DNA from: JAHEJN01 sp963787285
GTDB lineage: Bacteria > Actinomycetota > Acidimicrobiia > Acidimicrobiales > JAHEJN01
Length of the DNA stretch: 64,000 nt
Reading direction: 5' to 3'
NCBI GenBank assembly: GCA_963787285.1
Contig: CAWBCM010000003.1
Span: 186,001-250,000 of the forward strand
Notes under the pieces: model-generated
Told to the model about the DNA's origin: nothing
The model's input: only the letters and a program-made list of their open reading frames with translations
The model's database searches: none
Shown here: piece by piece, positions 25,588 to 34,394 of the stretch
Layout: each line of letters opens with the position of its first letter
Numbering within the stretch: the first letter of the stretch is position 1
Position numbers and translations under genes: made by a program

Positions 25588-27867
25588 GTGTTCCACCCCG
25601 CCGCCAATCGGCCTGCTCGCCGGAAGCGACGGTCATCACCGACCGAGCGCTGGCTGGTACGGGCCACCACGGTTGTCGCCGGCGCCGCGGCCGTCGCCGC
25701 CGACGGGCACCCGGCCGGAGCTCCCCTCGCCGACGCAGCTCTGCTCTTCGGTTTCGCGGCGCTCGTCACCTACCTGTCGTCGTACGCCCGCCGATGGACC
25801 TGGCCCCTGATCGCGGGTGTGGCGGCCCTCCTCGCCGACGGAGCCGTCCAGTTGACCGTTGCCGCCGCAACAGTCGCCGTCGCCGTCGTGGCCCTCTTCC
25901 TGCCCGACCGCAGCCGCCCGCTCGGCGCACTGGTCGGTGCGCTGGCCATCCAACTACTGCTTCGGCAACCGACCGACGGAGCGCTGTATCTGCCGACGCT
26001 GCTGACCGCTGTCGCCATCACCCCGACGGTGCTCTCGGCCTTCGAGAACGGCCCTCGGCGTCTCCGTTCCCGCCTGTACCTGTCGATCGCGGTCGTCTCG
26101 ATCGTGGGCGTCGTCGGCACCGGCGGGCTCGCGGTGAGTGCGTTCCAGGCGCGAGCCGACGTACGGGAGGCGATCGCCCTGGCCCAGGACGGCGCCGAAG
26201 CAGCCAAGGGGGGCGACACCGACCAGGCGGCCCAGATGCTGGTGGAGTCGGCGCGTCTGTTCGATCGAGCCCACGACCGCCTCAGCGCTCCGTGGACGCT
26301 GCCGAGCCGGTTGCTGCCGATTCTCGGCAACAACGCCAACGCGCTCGTCGTCGCCACCGATCAGGGCCGTCAGCTGGCTCGGTCGGCGGCGCAGACGGCC
26401 GCCGTGGTCGATCTCGACACCCTCACCTTGGTCGACGGTCGGGTCGACCTCGACGCGATCGCCGCCGTCGAGGCGCCCATCGAGTCGGTCGCCTCGGCCA
26501 CCGGCGAGGCCCTCGTTGCGACACGCGACGCGGATTCGCCCTGGCTGATCGCCCCGATCGATTCCCGAATGACCGAGCTGCTCACCGAGCTCGAGGAGAG
26601 CGCCCCTGCGCTCCGCCACGCCGCCGACTTCGTGCACATCGCGCCGGATCTCCTCGGCGAAGGCGGCGAGCGCCGGTATCTGGTGCTCTTCTTCACGCCG
26701 TCCGAGCTCCGAGGCCTCGGCGGGTTCATCGGCGGGTTCGCCGAGGTGGTGGCGAGAGACGGCGCTCTGGACCTCGTTCGCACCGGCCGACCGGTCGAGC
26801 TCAACAACCTCCTCCGTGCCGGCGATCCGCGACTCACTGGCCCCGACGACTACTTGGGGATGTGGGGCCAGTACTCCCCCGAGCTCTTCTTCCAGGACAT
26901 CTCGTTCTCGCCCGACTTCCCCGATGTCGCGTCGGTCGCCTCCCAGCTCTATGCACAGACCGGTGCCGGCGTCGTCGACGGGGTGATCGCTCTCGATCCG
27001 TTCGCGCTCGGCGCCCTCACCGAGTTCACCGGCCCCATCGAGTTGAACGGCGAGCGCTACGGCACCGAGCGGCTCGCCGACTACCTCCTGAACGGGCAGT
27101 ACGTGACCTTCGAGGGCGACAACGACGAACGCCTCGACACCCTCGAGCTGGCCCTGGGCGAGGTCTTCACCCGCCTCTTGTCGATCGAGACGCCGTCGCC
27201 GCGGACCGCGGCCCGGATCCTCGGACCCGTGGTCGACGGCGGACGTCTGATGGTCACGACCGACAGCACCGCCGAGAACGACATACTTCGGTCCATCGGT
27301 CTGACCGGTGACTTCCCCACCGCCGATGGTCGCGATCTCCTGGCGGTGACCGCACAGAACAACTCCAACAACAAGATCGACTACTACCTCGAGCGGGTCA
27401 TCGAGTACCGCGCCGAGGTACAGGGTAACGGACGCATCGACGCCACCGTGACCATCGACCTGACCAATACGGCGCCAGTGGGTGGAGGCGACCTGCCGCT
27501 GGCCATCATCGGCAGCAACGACCGCGGCCTCGAGCTCGGACTCAACCGGACCGCGGTGACCGTCTACACGCCCCACCGGCTCACGGGTGCAACCATCGAC
27601 GGCGAGGTCATCGGGGCTCGACAGGGCCGCGAGAACGATGTCACCGGCTACAGCTTCACCATCGACGTCTCGGCCGGCCGGACCCGCCGACTGGAGCTCA
27701 CGCTTCTCGGCGCGCTCGACTCGCCCCGCGACTACCGCCTGGTGATCGCTCCCCAGCCCACCGTTCGACCGGATCTCTACCGGCTGCACGTCGAACGACC
27801 CGGGGCACCCGCGATTCTGGAGGAGCGTTTCGGTCCCGCCAACATGGTGGTGCCCACCGTCGACTGA
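25588..27867 (+). CDS. DUF4012 domain-containing membrane-anchored protein
   Basis: A 759-residue protein with four to six hydrophobic segments in the first 190 residues. A large extracytoplasmic region follows, with RRYLVLFFTPSELRGLGGFIGGF, FSPDFPDVASVASQLYAQ and VDGVIALDPFALG, the hallmarks of DUF4012. These proteins occur beside capsule and glycan genes in actinobacteria and resemble LytR-CpsA-Psr-associated surface proteins, but the activity is unknown. The GTG start fits the -10 box eight bases upstream. It may help attach or assemble the polysaccharide at the cell wall; that is inference from context. Confidence 0.8.
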   Translation: MFHPAANRPARRKRRSSPTERWLVRATTVVAGAAAVAADGHPAGAPLADAALLFGFAALVTYLSSYARRWTWPLIAGVAALLADGAVQLTVAAATVAVAVVALFLPDRSRPLGALVGALAIQLLLRQPTDGALYLPTLLTAVAITPTVLSAFENGPRRLRSRLYLSIAVVSIVGVVGTGGLAVSAFQARADVREAIALAQDGAEAAKGGDTDQAAQMLVESARLFDRAHDRLSAPWTLPSRLLPILGNNANALVVATDQGRQLARSAAQTAAVVDLDTLTLVDGRVDLDAIAAVEAPIESVASATGEALVATRDADSPWLIAPIDSRMTELLTELEESAPALRHAADFVHIAPDLLGEGGERRYLVLFFTPSELRGLGGFIGGFAEVVARDGALDLVRTGRPVELNNLLRAGDPRLTGPDDYLGMWGQYSPELFFQDISFSPDFPDVASVASQLYAQTGAGVVDGVIALDPFALGALTEFTGPIELNGERYGTERLADYLLNGQYVTFEGDNDERLDTLELALGEVFTRLLSIETPSPRTAARILGPVVDGGRLMVTTDSTAENDILRSIGLTGDFPTADGRDLLAVTAQNNSNNKIDYYLERVIEYRAEVQGNGRIDATVTIDLTNTAPVGGGDLPLAIIGSNDRGLELGLNRTAVTVYTPHRLTGATIDGEVIGARQGRENDVTGYSFTIDVSAGRTRRLELTLLGALDSPRDYRLVIAPQPTVRPDLYRLHVERPGAPAILEERFGPANMVVPTVD

Positions 27868-27936
27868 CCCGTCGCGAGAGGGTCGAACGGCCCAATCGTT
27901 TTTGCCGACCGTCGTTCGATCCGACGAAGCCTGTGA

Positions 27937-27942
27937 TAACTT
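27937..27942 (+). promoter_or_regulatory. Candidate -10 box for the surface protein gene at 27978
   Basis: TAACTT with TTCGAT 16 bases upstream as a weak -35. The implied leader of about 28 bases contains AAGGA ten bases before ATG 27978, so this gene, unlike many neighbours, seems to have a leader. Confidence 0.4.
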
Positions 27943-27977
27943 GCAGGGGTTCGTGACCGCTGAAGGATGATTCAAAC

Positions 27978-28529
27978 ATGCGCAAAACCTCGGTTCTCGT
28001 TGCGTTCGTGATGGCGGCCGTCGCCTGGGCGGGTTTCGCTGCGCCGGCATCGGGCCAGTACGTCAACAGCCTCGTGTGCTCGTTCTCAGTGGTCGAGCCC
28101 GGTGACACCGTCACCGTTTCGGGGGATGGCTTCGATCCGGGTTCACAGGTCACGGTGTCGGTCACCGACGGCGCGCTCCCGTCGTATGTCCTGGGTGGTA
28201 CCGGTGCCCTCGGTGGCACGTTCGCCCGGACCGTGCTGGTGACCCCTGCGGATGCCAGCGGGAACTTCTCGGCCACCTTCGTGATCCCCGCCGACACTCC
28301 CGACGGCAACTACAACGTGCTCGCCCTCGGCGTCGATTCCGAGCTCCAGCCTCGTGGGCTGGCCTGTCCCGTCCAGGTCGAGAGCGAGATCAGCCCGATC
28401 GCGTTCACCGGCAGCAACACGAGGCCGATGGTGCAGATCGCGCTGGCGATCATGGCCCTCGGTGCGCTGCTCGTCTTCGCCACTCGTCGCAAGAGCGACG
28501 ACGAGCTACCCGTCGGCACCAGCGTCTGA
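27978..28529 (+). CDS. Secreted Ig-like surface protein with LPXTG-like C-terminal sorting signal
   Basis: A 183-residue exported protein. The signal peptide is residues 1-26 (hydrophobic core VLVAFVMAAVAWAGFAA, cleavage after ASG). One beta-sandwich domain follows (VEPGDTVTVSGDGFDPGSQV), resembling adhesin or IPT-like repeats, with two Cys that may pair. The C-terminus has IAFTGSNT, then a transmembrane helix (VQIALAIMALGALLVFA) and the basic tail TRRKSDDE. That order is a sortase sorting signal with the motif reading IAFTG rather than LPFTG. It is 29 bases ahead of the UDP-sugar dehydrogenase, probably the same transcript. Confidence 0.75.
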   Translation: MRKTSVLVAFVMAAVAWAGFAAPASGQYVNSLVCSFSVVEPGDTVTVSGDGFDPGSQVTVSVTDGALPSYVLGGTGALGGTFARTVLVTPADASGNFSATFVIPADTPDGNYNVLALGVDSELQPRGLACPVQVESEISPIAFTGSNTRPMVQIALAIMALGALLVFATRRKSDDELPVGTSV

Positions 28530-28557
28530 ACCTTCCGCCTCCGGGGGTGACGACTCG

Positions 28558-29823
28558 ATGACCAACCCCAGGAAACTCGCGGTCATCGGTCAGGGCTATG
28601 TCGGACTGCCTCTGGCGATGCGCGCGGTCGAGGTCGGCTGGTATGCCGTCGGCTACGACGTCGACGCCCAGCGCGTTGCGCAGTTGGCCGCCGGCTCCAG
28701 CTTCATCGACGATGTGGACGACGCGGTTCTCGCGGCGGCGTTGGCCACCGGTGGGTATCTCCCGACCGCGGACCCCGACGACCTCGCCGACTTCGACGTC
28801 GCCGTCATCTCGGTGCCGACGCCCCTGCGCGACGGCGATCCGGACCTCAGCTACGTGGAATCCGCGGCCCACACCGTCGGCGGCCGCCTGCGCGCCGGTG
28901 CAACAGTGGTGCTCGAGTCCACCACCTACCCGGGAACCACCGAAGCGCTCGTTGCCCCCATTCTCGAGGCCGAGTCCGGGTTGCGGGCGGGAGCCGACTT
29001 CCACCTCGGCTACAGCCCCGAACGCATCGATCCGTCGAACCAGACCTGGACCTTCGTCAACACCCCGAAGGTCGTGTCGGGCATCGACGCCGCCTCGTTG
29101 GCCGCAGTCGACGGATTCTACCGCCAGCTCGTCGACTCGACCGTGGTCGTGTCGGACCCCAAGATCGCCGAGCTGACCAAGCTCCTGGAGAACACGTTCC
29201 GCCACGTGAACGTGGCCCTGGTGAACGAGCTGGCCATGTACGCCAATGACCTCGGCATCAATCTGTGGGAGGCGATCGACGCGGCGACCACCAAGCCGTT
29301 CGGCTACATGCGGTTCACGCCCGGACCCGGCGTGGGCGGTCACTGTCTGCCGGTCGATCCGTCGTATCTGTCATGGGCGACCAAGAGCTCGCTCGGCAAG
29401 TCGTTCCGGTTCGTCGAGCTGGCCAATCGGGTGAACGCCGGCATGCCCGATTACGTGGTCACCCGTATCGAGCGCAGGCTCGGGGCATCGGGCACCGCGC
29501 TCGACGGTGCCCGCGTGCTGCTTCTGGGTCTGGCCTACAAGCCCGACACGGGCGATGCGCGCGAATCGGCAGCCGTGCGCGTCGCCTCCCAGCTCTTCGC
29601 GGCCGGCGCGGTCGTGCGCGCCATCGACAGCCACGTCGACGAACGCGACGTCCCGGCCGGAATCGCCCGGGTGCCCTTCGGCACCGCCGAGCTACGCGAC
29701 GCCGATCTCGTGGTGTTGCTCGTGGCCCACGGTGATCTCGACCTCGACGCCGTCACCCGGCACGGTCGTCGCATCCTCGACTGCCAGAATCGCCTCCGTG
29801 GCGATCACGTCGAGCTGCTCTGA
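28558..29823 (+). CDS. UDP-N-acetyl-hexosamine 6-dehydrogenase (WbpA/WecC-like)
   Basis: A nucleotide-sugar dehydrogenase of 421 residues that oxidises C6 of a UDP-HexNAc to the uronic acid with NAD. The N-terminal Rossmann LAVIGQGYVGLPLAMRA is followed by the substrate block LESTTYPGTTEALV and KLLENTFRHVNVALVNEL. The catalytic cysteine is in PGPGVGGHCLPVDPSYLSW, and GLAYKPDTGDARES binds NAD in the C-terminal domain. The GGHC-PVDP form points to UDP-GlcNAc/ManNAc dehydrogenases rather than UDP-glucose dehydrogenase. The product would supply a negatively charged sugar to the glycan. Confidence 0.9.
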   Translation: MTNPRKLAVIGQGYVGLPLAMRAVEVGWYAVGYDVDAQRVAQLAAGSSFIDDVDDAVLAAALATGGYLPTADPDDLADFDVAVISVPTPLRDGDPDLSYVESAAHTVGGRLRAGATVVLESTTYPGTTEALVAPILEAESGLRAGADFHLGYSPERIDPSNQTWTFVNTPKVVSGIDAASLAAVDGFYRQLVDSTVVVSDPKIAELTKLLENTFRHVNVALVNELAMYANDLGINLWEAIDAATTKPFGYMRFTPGPGVGGHCLPVDPSYLSWATKSSLGKSFRFVELANRVNAGMPDYVVTRIERRLGASGTALDGARVLLLGLAYKPDTGDARESAAVRVASQLFAAGAVVRAIDSHVDERDVPAGIARVPFGTAELRDADLVVLLVAHGDLDLDAVTRHGRRILDCQNRLRGDHVELL

Positions 29824-29827
29824 CCGC

Positions 29828-30748
29828 TCAGAACAGCTCGATGTCCCCGAGCGCAAACCCGAACTCCTCGACCGACGTCGGTGCCCGCTCGGCGAGGTCG
29901 CGGGTCGTCAGCATCGGCCCTCCCCCCGGTAGGGGGATTCCTCCTGATGTCTCGGTGCGAGCGGCCACCAGATAATCGGCTCCCGAGTGCCGCAGAAGAT
30001 CACGAAGCACCGCGTCGCGGCCGATGTGTTCACAGACGGTGCATTCGATCGCCGCGCCGCGGCGACGGAGTCGGAAGATGGCCTGGCCGAGGTCGTGATC
30101 GAACCCTCGGTAGTTGAGTGGCTCGAACCCGTACCGCCAGGCGAGGTGGTCGGTCGTGCGATCGGTGGCGATGACTCCTTCACGGGGCACGGCCAACGGC
30201 GGCAGAACGACCTCGACCGCCGATCCCGACGTGGTGGGCAGCGACCACTTGTCGGCCGGCTTCCGGGCACCCCGCAACCGCCACGGTCGTCGCAGCCGGG
30301 CACGGATCGGCACCGGACCCGCCTCCGCCCAACCCATCTTCAGGTACCCCGGCCGACTCTGGGCGTTGGGCGTGTTGAACACGAAACCGGTGCCGGCTTC
30401 GGTGAGCGCATCCACGGCATTGCGCGTCAGGGTCGTGAAGACCCGCTGCCCCTGGAAATCGGGATGGGTGGCGGTGTCGACGGCGCGTACGGCCTCGACG
30501 GGCTCGGAGCGGCCCGGTCGGAGGAACCGCCAGCGGAGGAACGTGCGGAACCCCACCATCTCGCCGCCGATCTCGGCCACCCACATCGGTGACGTGCCGG
30601 CGGGGTTCTCGAGGTGCTTCCATCGGAAAAGGGCTTCGTTGGGCTCACCGGAGCGCCAACCGAGCGCCGCCGCCGCCAACGCCACGATGACCCCGATGTC
30701 GGCCTCGTCGGCCTCACGAATCACGACGCTCGATCCCACACCTGCCAC
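29828..30748 (-). CDS. GNAT-family N-acetyltransferase-like protein
   Basis: A 306-residue protein. Its first half has the GNAT layout VVIREADEADIGVIVALAAA, MWVAEIGGEMVGFRTFLRW, and the acetyl-CoA loop region AVDTATHPDFQGQRVFTTL. The second half (KWSLPTTSGSAVEVV, HLAWRYGFEPLNYRGF) resembles proteins in capsule loci that may be inactive GNAT duplicates. GTG 30748 is chosen because TAACGT lies eight bases upstream; GTG 30724 also fits the fold. It is divergent from the deacetylase gene and the two -10 boxes overlap. Confidence 0.72.
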   Translation of the reverse strand: MAGVGSSVVIREADEADIGVIVALAAAALGWRSGEPNEALFRWKHLENPAGTSPMWVAEIGGEMVGFRTFLRWRFLRPGRSEPVEAVRAVDTATHPDFQGQRVFTTLTRNAVDALTEAGTGFVFNTPNAQSRPGYLKMGWAEAGPVPIRARLRRPWRLRGARKPADKWSLPTTSGSAVEVVLPPLAVPREGVIATDRTTDHLAWRYGFEPLNYRGFDHDLGQAIFRLRRRGAAIECTVCEHIGRDAVLRDLLRHSGADYLVAARTETSGGIPLPGGGPMLTTRDLAERAPTSVEEFGFALGDIELF

Positions 30749-30756
30749 GGCGTGCC

Positions 30757-30766
30757 ACGTTACGGT
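30757..30766. promoter_or_regulatory. Overlapping divergent -10 boxes
   Basis: Minus-strand TAACGT (30762-30757) lies eight bases before GTG 30748. Plus-strand TACGGT (30761-30766) would start the deacetylase transcript near 30774. The boxes overlap by two bases, so polymerase could not occupy both at once. Confidence 0.5.
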
Positions 30767-30795
30767 GAATCGGCGTTCACACGATGGAGGGTTCG

Positions 30796-31620
30796 ATGTC
30801 GATGACCGAGTGGGCACGACGCGCCGTGCGCGCCGCCGCCGCCGTTGCCGACCGGGTGAAGCCGCCGCCGGCCGGCGTGGTGATCCTCTTGTACCACCGC
30901 GTCGGGGCGGGCACATCGAGTCGCGTCGACCTGCCCGTGCCGCTCTTTCGCGACCACGTGGCCGAGCTGGCCGACTCCGGCCGCACCATCGGCCTCGACG
31001 TGGCCCTCGACGTGCTGGCCGGCCGCGTCGAGGCGCCCCACCCCCGTCCGGTGGTGGTCACCTTCGACGACGGCACCGGCGACTTCCTCCACAACGCAGT
31101 GCCGATCCTCGCCGAGCATCAGATCCCGACCACCCTGTACGCGGCGACCCGCTGGATCGAGGAGGAGCGACCGTTCTGGCGCGACGACTCTCCGGCGTTG
31201 TCCTGGGCTGGCCTGGCCGAGGCGGCGGCCAGTGGCGTGGTGACGATCGGCTCGCACACCCACGATCACCTCCTGTTCGACCGGATTGCGCCCGCCGAGG
31301 CCCTCGAGCAGATTCGACGCTCGGTCGGCCTCATCCACGATCGCCTCGGCGTCGACGCCGTCGACTTCTGCTACCCGAAGGCGCTGGCGCCCTCGGCCGA
31401 CAACCTCGACCTCGTGAGGGAGCACTTCCGATCGGCCACGCTGGCCGGTGCTCGTCCCAATGTGGCGGCCACCCACGATCCGCACCTGCTGTGGCGCACA
31501 CCCGTACAGACCGTCGACGTCGGCGGCTGGTTCACCCGGAAGACCAACGGGGGGCTCGGCCTCGAGGATCGGCTTCGCGATCGCCTCAACCGGGTGCGAT
31601 ATCGGGATGCCGCCCGGTGA
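30796..31620 (+). CDS. Polysaccharide deacetylase (NodB-type, CE4)
   Basis: A 274-residue NodB-fold metal-dependent deacetylase. VVILLYHRVGAG opens the fold. Motif 1 is VVVTFDDGTGDF (base Asp and metal Asp) and motif 2 is TIGSHTHDHLLF (metal histidines). FCYPKALAPSADN corresponds to motif 3, with Lys in place of the usual G-x-R. There is no signal peptide, so it may act on cytoplasmic or lipid-linked intermediates. GGAGGG at 30786-30791 lies four bases before ATG 30796; ATGs at 30784 and 30802 are in frame. The next GT4 overlaps as GTGA. Confidence 0.85.
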   Translation: MSMTEWARRAVRAAAAVADRVKPPPAGVVILLYHRVGAGTSSRVDLPVPLFRDHVAELADSGRTIGLDVALDVLAGRVEAPHPRPVVVTFDDGTGDFLHNAVPILAEHQIPTTLYAATRWIEEERPFWRDDSPALSWAGLAEAAASGVVTIGSHTHDHLLFDRIAPAEALEQIRRSVGLIHDRLGVDAVDFCYPKALAPSADNLDLVREHFRSATLAGARPNVAATHDPHLLWRTPVQTVDVGGWFTRKTNGGLGLEDRLRDRLNRVRYRDAAR

Positions 31621-32762
31621 GCGACCCGCTCCTGATCCACGTGACGACCACCGACATGAGCCTCGAGCTCCTGCTCGGACCACAGCTGCGAGCGTTCCAG
31701 GCCGCCGGGTACGAGGTCGTGGGGGCGTCGGCACCGGGGCCCTACGCCGATCGGCTGGCGGCGACCGGCATCGAACACGTGGCCCTCCACCACGCCACCC
31801 GGTCGATGGCCCCACACCAGGACGTGGCCGCGATGGTCGAGCTGTACCGCCTGTTCCGGTTTCGCCGCCCGACCATCGTTCACACCCACAATCCCAAGCC
31901 CGGCGTGTACGGGCGCATCGCCGCCCGAGCGGCCCGGGTGCCTGCAGTCGTGAACACCGTGCACGGGTTGTACGCAACACCGGACGACCGATTCGCCAAG
32001 CGGGCCGTGGTGTACACGCTCGAGCGGTTGGCCGCCACGTGCTCCGATGCCGAGCTTCTCCAGAACCCCGAGGACGAACCGGTTCTGCGCAAGCTCCGGG
32101 TACCGGCGGACAAGATCACGATCCTCGGCAACGGCGTCGATCTGCAGCGCTTCGGCCCCGGGTCCGAAACCGACCGCAACGCGGTCCGGGCCGAGCTCGG
32201 AGTGCCCGACGACGCCTTCGTGCTCGGCGCGGTGGGCCGCCTGGTCTGGGAGAAGGGGTATCGCGACGTCTTCGACGCCGCCGCCCTCCTGGCCGACACC
32301 CATCCGAACGTGCACGTCGTGGTGGCTGGCCCCCACGATCCCGACAAGAGCGACGGCATCACCACCGACGAGCTCGAGCGGGCCGGTCGGCGAGGCCATC
32401 TCCACTTCCTCGGAGAGCGGCGGGACGTCGAAGCGCTCTACCACGCGTTCGACGCGTACGTACTCGCCTCCTACCGAGAGGGCTTTCCCCGGTCGGCGAT
32501 GGAGGCGGCGGCCAGCGGCCTTCCCGTCGTTGCCACCGACATCCGGGGCTGTCGCCAGGTGGTCCGCAACGGCGTCACCGGCCTGCTGGTGCCGACTCAC
32601 TCCCCCACTGCACTGGCGGCAGCCGTCGCCACCTTGGTCGACGATGTCGCCTCGAGGGCGGCGATGGGTGCGGCCGGCGCGGCCAAGGCCCGGGCCGAGT
32701 TCGATCAGCAGCGGGTGATCGACCTCACCCTTGCGACCTACGAACGTCTCCTCGCTCGCTGA
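31617..32762 (+). CDS. GT4-family glycosyltransferase
   Basis: A 381-residue GT-B enzyme close to the PglA/WbpT/CapJ group. The acceptor domain has PTIVHTHNPKPGVYGRIAAR and NTVHGLYATPDD; the donor domain has ITILGNGVDLQRFGPGSET, LGAVGRLVWEKGYRDVFDA and the E-x7-E motif YREGFPRSAMEAAASGLPVV. The GTG start overlaps the deacetylase stop (GTGA), so both genes work in one unit. PglA-like enzymes add GalNAc to diNAcBac, which would suit the sugar set here, but specificity cannot be read. The end overlaps the convergent membrane-protein gene by 38 bases. Confidence 0.9.
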   Translation: MSDPLLIHVTTTDMSLELLLGPQLRAFQAAGYEVVGASAPGPYADRLAATGIEHVALHHATRSMAPHQDVAAMVELYRLFRFRRPTIVHTHNPKPGVYGRIAARAARVPAVVNTVHGLYATPDDRFAKRAVVYTLERLAATCSDAELLQNPEDEPVLRKLRVPADKITILGNGVDLQRFGPGSETDRNAVRAELGVPDDAFVLGAVGRLVWEKGYRDVFDAAALLADTHPNVHVVVAGPHDPDKSDGITTDELERAGRRGHLHFLGERRDVEALYHAFDAYVLASYREGFPRSAMEAAASGLPVVATDIRGCRQVVRNGVTGLLVPTHSPTALAAAVATLVDDVASRAAMGAAGAAKARAEFDQQRVIDLTLATYERLLAR

Positions 32763-33573
32763 GCGGCCGCGACAGGAAAGCAGCGCCGACCAGCACGAGC
32801 GCACCCGCGAGCGCACCGGCGGCACCGAGCAGCGTGGCGTCGCGCACATCGGTCCGCAGCCCCGCCACCCGGCCGGCGAACACCGCCAGACCGGCCGCCG
32901 TCACCACGACGACCGGCAGCGGGGGCCGCCTCGACCATCGGTCGACCAGGCTCAGCGCCACCAGGAGACCCATTGGCGCCAACACCGCGGCGAGAGCCGC
33001 CGGACGCCCTCGTGCATCGACGGCGCCGGCCCACACGACGAGCGCCCCCGACAACGCCAACCCGAGCCGCGTCGCCGTTCGTCGTCCCACGACGACGACG
33101 GCGACCACGATGGCGGCCAGGACCCCGCCCACGAAGGCGATCCGTTCGGTGTCGGGCAGCGCGAGGAAACCCCCGACACTGGCAGCCGCCACCACCACGA
33201 CCCACCCATCGACGCGCTCGGTGCCGAGCGGGAACGACAGGGCCGCCACGATGCCGACCGCCCCCAGCGCCACGAGTCGTGTGGAGGCGTCGAGTGAGAG
33301 GGGCAGGCTGGTGGCGAGGGTCGCTATGGCCAGGAAACCACCGAGGAACCGCAACGGCGGATCGGAGGACAACGAGAGCACGAGAACCGCCGCGCCGGCC
33401 AGCGCCAGGCGTCCCGGCGCCAGATCGAGGGCCCAGCCAACGATGAGGGCCAACCCTACGGCGGCGACCAGTGGCCGGCGGAGCGATCGATGCTGGCTGT
33501 GGGCCAGGGCCAGCGCGCCCGCCGCGGTGACGAGGCCCTCGACGGCTTCGACAACGGGATAGTCGTCGATCAT
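32725..33573 (-). CDS. Hydrophobic membrane protein of unknown function
   Basis: A 282-residue protein that is almost entirely Ala/Val/Leu/Gly, with eight to ten transmembrane segments separated by short Arg-rich loops (SQHRSLRRP, GRRTATRLG, DRWSRRPP). No recognisable family motif. It could be a Wzy- or PNPOx-like accessory of the glycan locus, but nothing in the sequence shows that. The 3' end overlaps the opposite-strand GT4 gene by 38 bases; frame continuity and the membrane pattern support it as real. Confidence 0.6.
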   Translation of the reverse strand: MIDDYPVVEAVEGLVTAAGALALAHSQHRSLRRPLVAAVGLALIVGWALDLAPGRLALAGAAVLVLSLSSDPPLRFLGGFLAIATLATSLPLSLDASTRLVALGAVGIVAALSFPLGTERVDGWVVVVAAASVGGFLALPDTERIAFVGGVLAAIVVAVVVVGRRTATRLGLALSGALVVWAGAVDARGRPAALAAVLAPMGLLVALSLVDRWSRRPPLPVVVVTAAGLAVFAGRVAGLRTDVRDATLLGAAGALAGALVLVGAAFLSRPLSERGDVRRSQG

Positions 33574-33592
33574 CGGCGACCGATGGAGCTAC

Positions 33593-33835
33593 TCAGCGCT
33601 TGCGGCTGCGGCGATTGAGGATCCATGCGGCGATGATCGAAACGACCAGCGTCAGACCGACCGTGATGAAGATCAGGAGGAACTTCGGCATCGACCAGGT
33701 GAACCAGAGGAAGTCGATCTGGGTCTTGTCGGTGTTCTGGGCCACGAACAACAGGAGCGCTCCTGCCGCGATCCCGGCCAACACCAGGCCCACGCGATGC
33801 GTCTTCTCCTCCTCGACGGTGACTTCCTCGGCCAT
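33593..33835 (-). CDS. LapA-domain small membrane protein (DUF1049-like)
   Basis: An 80-residue protein with two transmembrane helices: THRVGLVLAGIAAGALLLFV and PKFLLIFITVGLTLVVSII. Between them is QNTDKTQIDFLWFTWSMP, the LapA-type signature, and a basic tail RRSRKR follows. Relatives take part in lipopolysaccharide assembly in Gram-negatives; the role in actinobacteria is unknown. ATG 33835 has AAGGAGGG a few bases upstream, which excludes the longer frame to 34276. It lies 19 bases downstream of the hydrophobic protein gene's start. Confidence 0.8.
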   Translation of the reverse strand: MAEEVTVEEEKTHRVGLVLAGIAAGALLLFVAQNTDKTQIDFLWFTWSMPKFLLIFITVGLTLVVSIIAAWILNRRSRKR

Positions 33836-33873
33836 GGGCCCTCCTTGACGTGGTGCACGACCGTACCGGGACA

Positions 33874-33879
33874 TAGGGT
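33874..33879 (+). promoter_or_regulatory. -10 box of leaderless promoter for the SRPBCC gene at 33887
   Basis: TAGGGT, seven bases, then ATG 33887. Confidence 0.58.
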
Positions 33880-33886
33880 CGGTGTC

Positions 33887-34348
33887 ATGCACAACGATTC
33901 CGACAATCGATACGAAGTCTCGGTGAGCCGCACCATTGCCGGCAGCCCGGAGGAGATCTTCGCCATCCTGACCGACACCGAGGGCCACGTCGCCATCGAC
34001 GGCAGCGACAGTGTGAAGGGGACACTCGCTCCCCAGAGACTCGAAATGGGTTCGAGGTTCGGTATGAAGATGCGGGTCGGGGTCCCGTACCGCATCAAGA
34101 GCACCGTCGTCGAGTACGAACAGGATCGCCTCATCGCCTGGCGGCACTTCGGCAAGCATCGGTGGCGGTATCGGCTCGAGCCGGTCGACGACGGCACCCT
34201 CGTGACCGAGACCTTCGACTGGTCCCAGGCGATCAGTCGCAAGGCCATCGAGCTTATGGGGTACCCGAAGTCGCATCCGGCAGGGATGACGAAAACGCTC
34301 GAGCGACTGGAGGCCGAGGTCCTGCGCCGCCGCGGCCAGTCGGAATAG
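33887..34348 (+). CDS. SRPBCC-family protein (polyketide cyclase/dehydrase-like)
   Basis: A 153-residue START-like beta-grip protein: YEVSVSRTIAGSPEEIFAIL is the usual first strand and helix, and RIKSTVVEYEQDRLIAWRHF and DDGTLVTETFDWSQA are the middle strands. Such proteins bind hydrophobic ligands or act as stress-response factors; the ligand is not evident. ATG 33887 follows a -10 box by seven bases. Confidence 0.8.
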   Translation: MHNDSDNRYEVSVSRTIAGSPEEIFAILTDTEGHVAIDGSDSVKGTLAPQRLEMGSRFGMKMRVGVPYRIKSTVVEYEQDRLIAWRHFGKHRWRYRLEPVDDGTLVTETFDWSQAISRKAIELMGYPKSHPAGMTKTLERLEAEVLRRRGQSE

Positions 34349-34394
34349 TCCACCGCCCCGCTCGGTTCACTCCTTCCCCCGACAAGGAGTTGTC

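Noticed and set aside
30114..31616. In-frame extension of the GT4 gene upstream of 31617
   Set aside because: It overlaps the deacetylase and GNAT genes; the GTGA overlap marks the true start.
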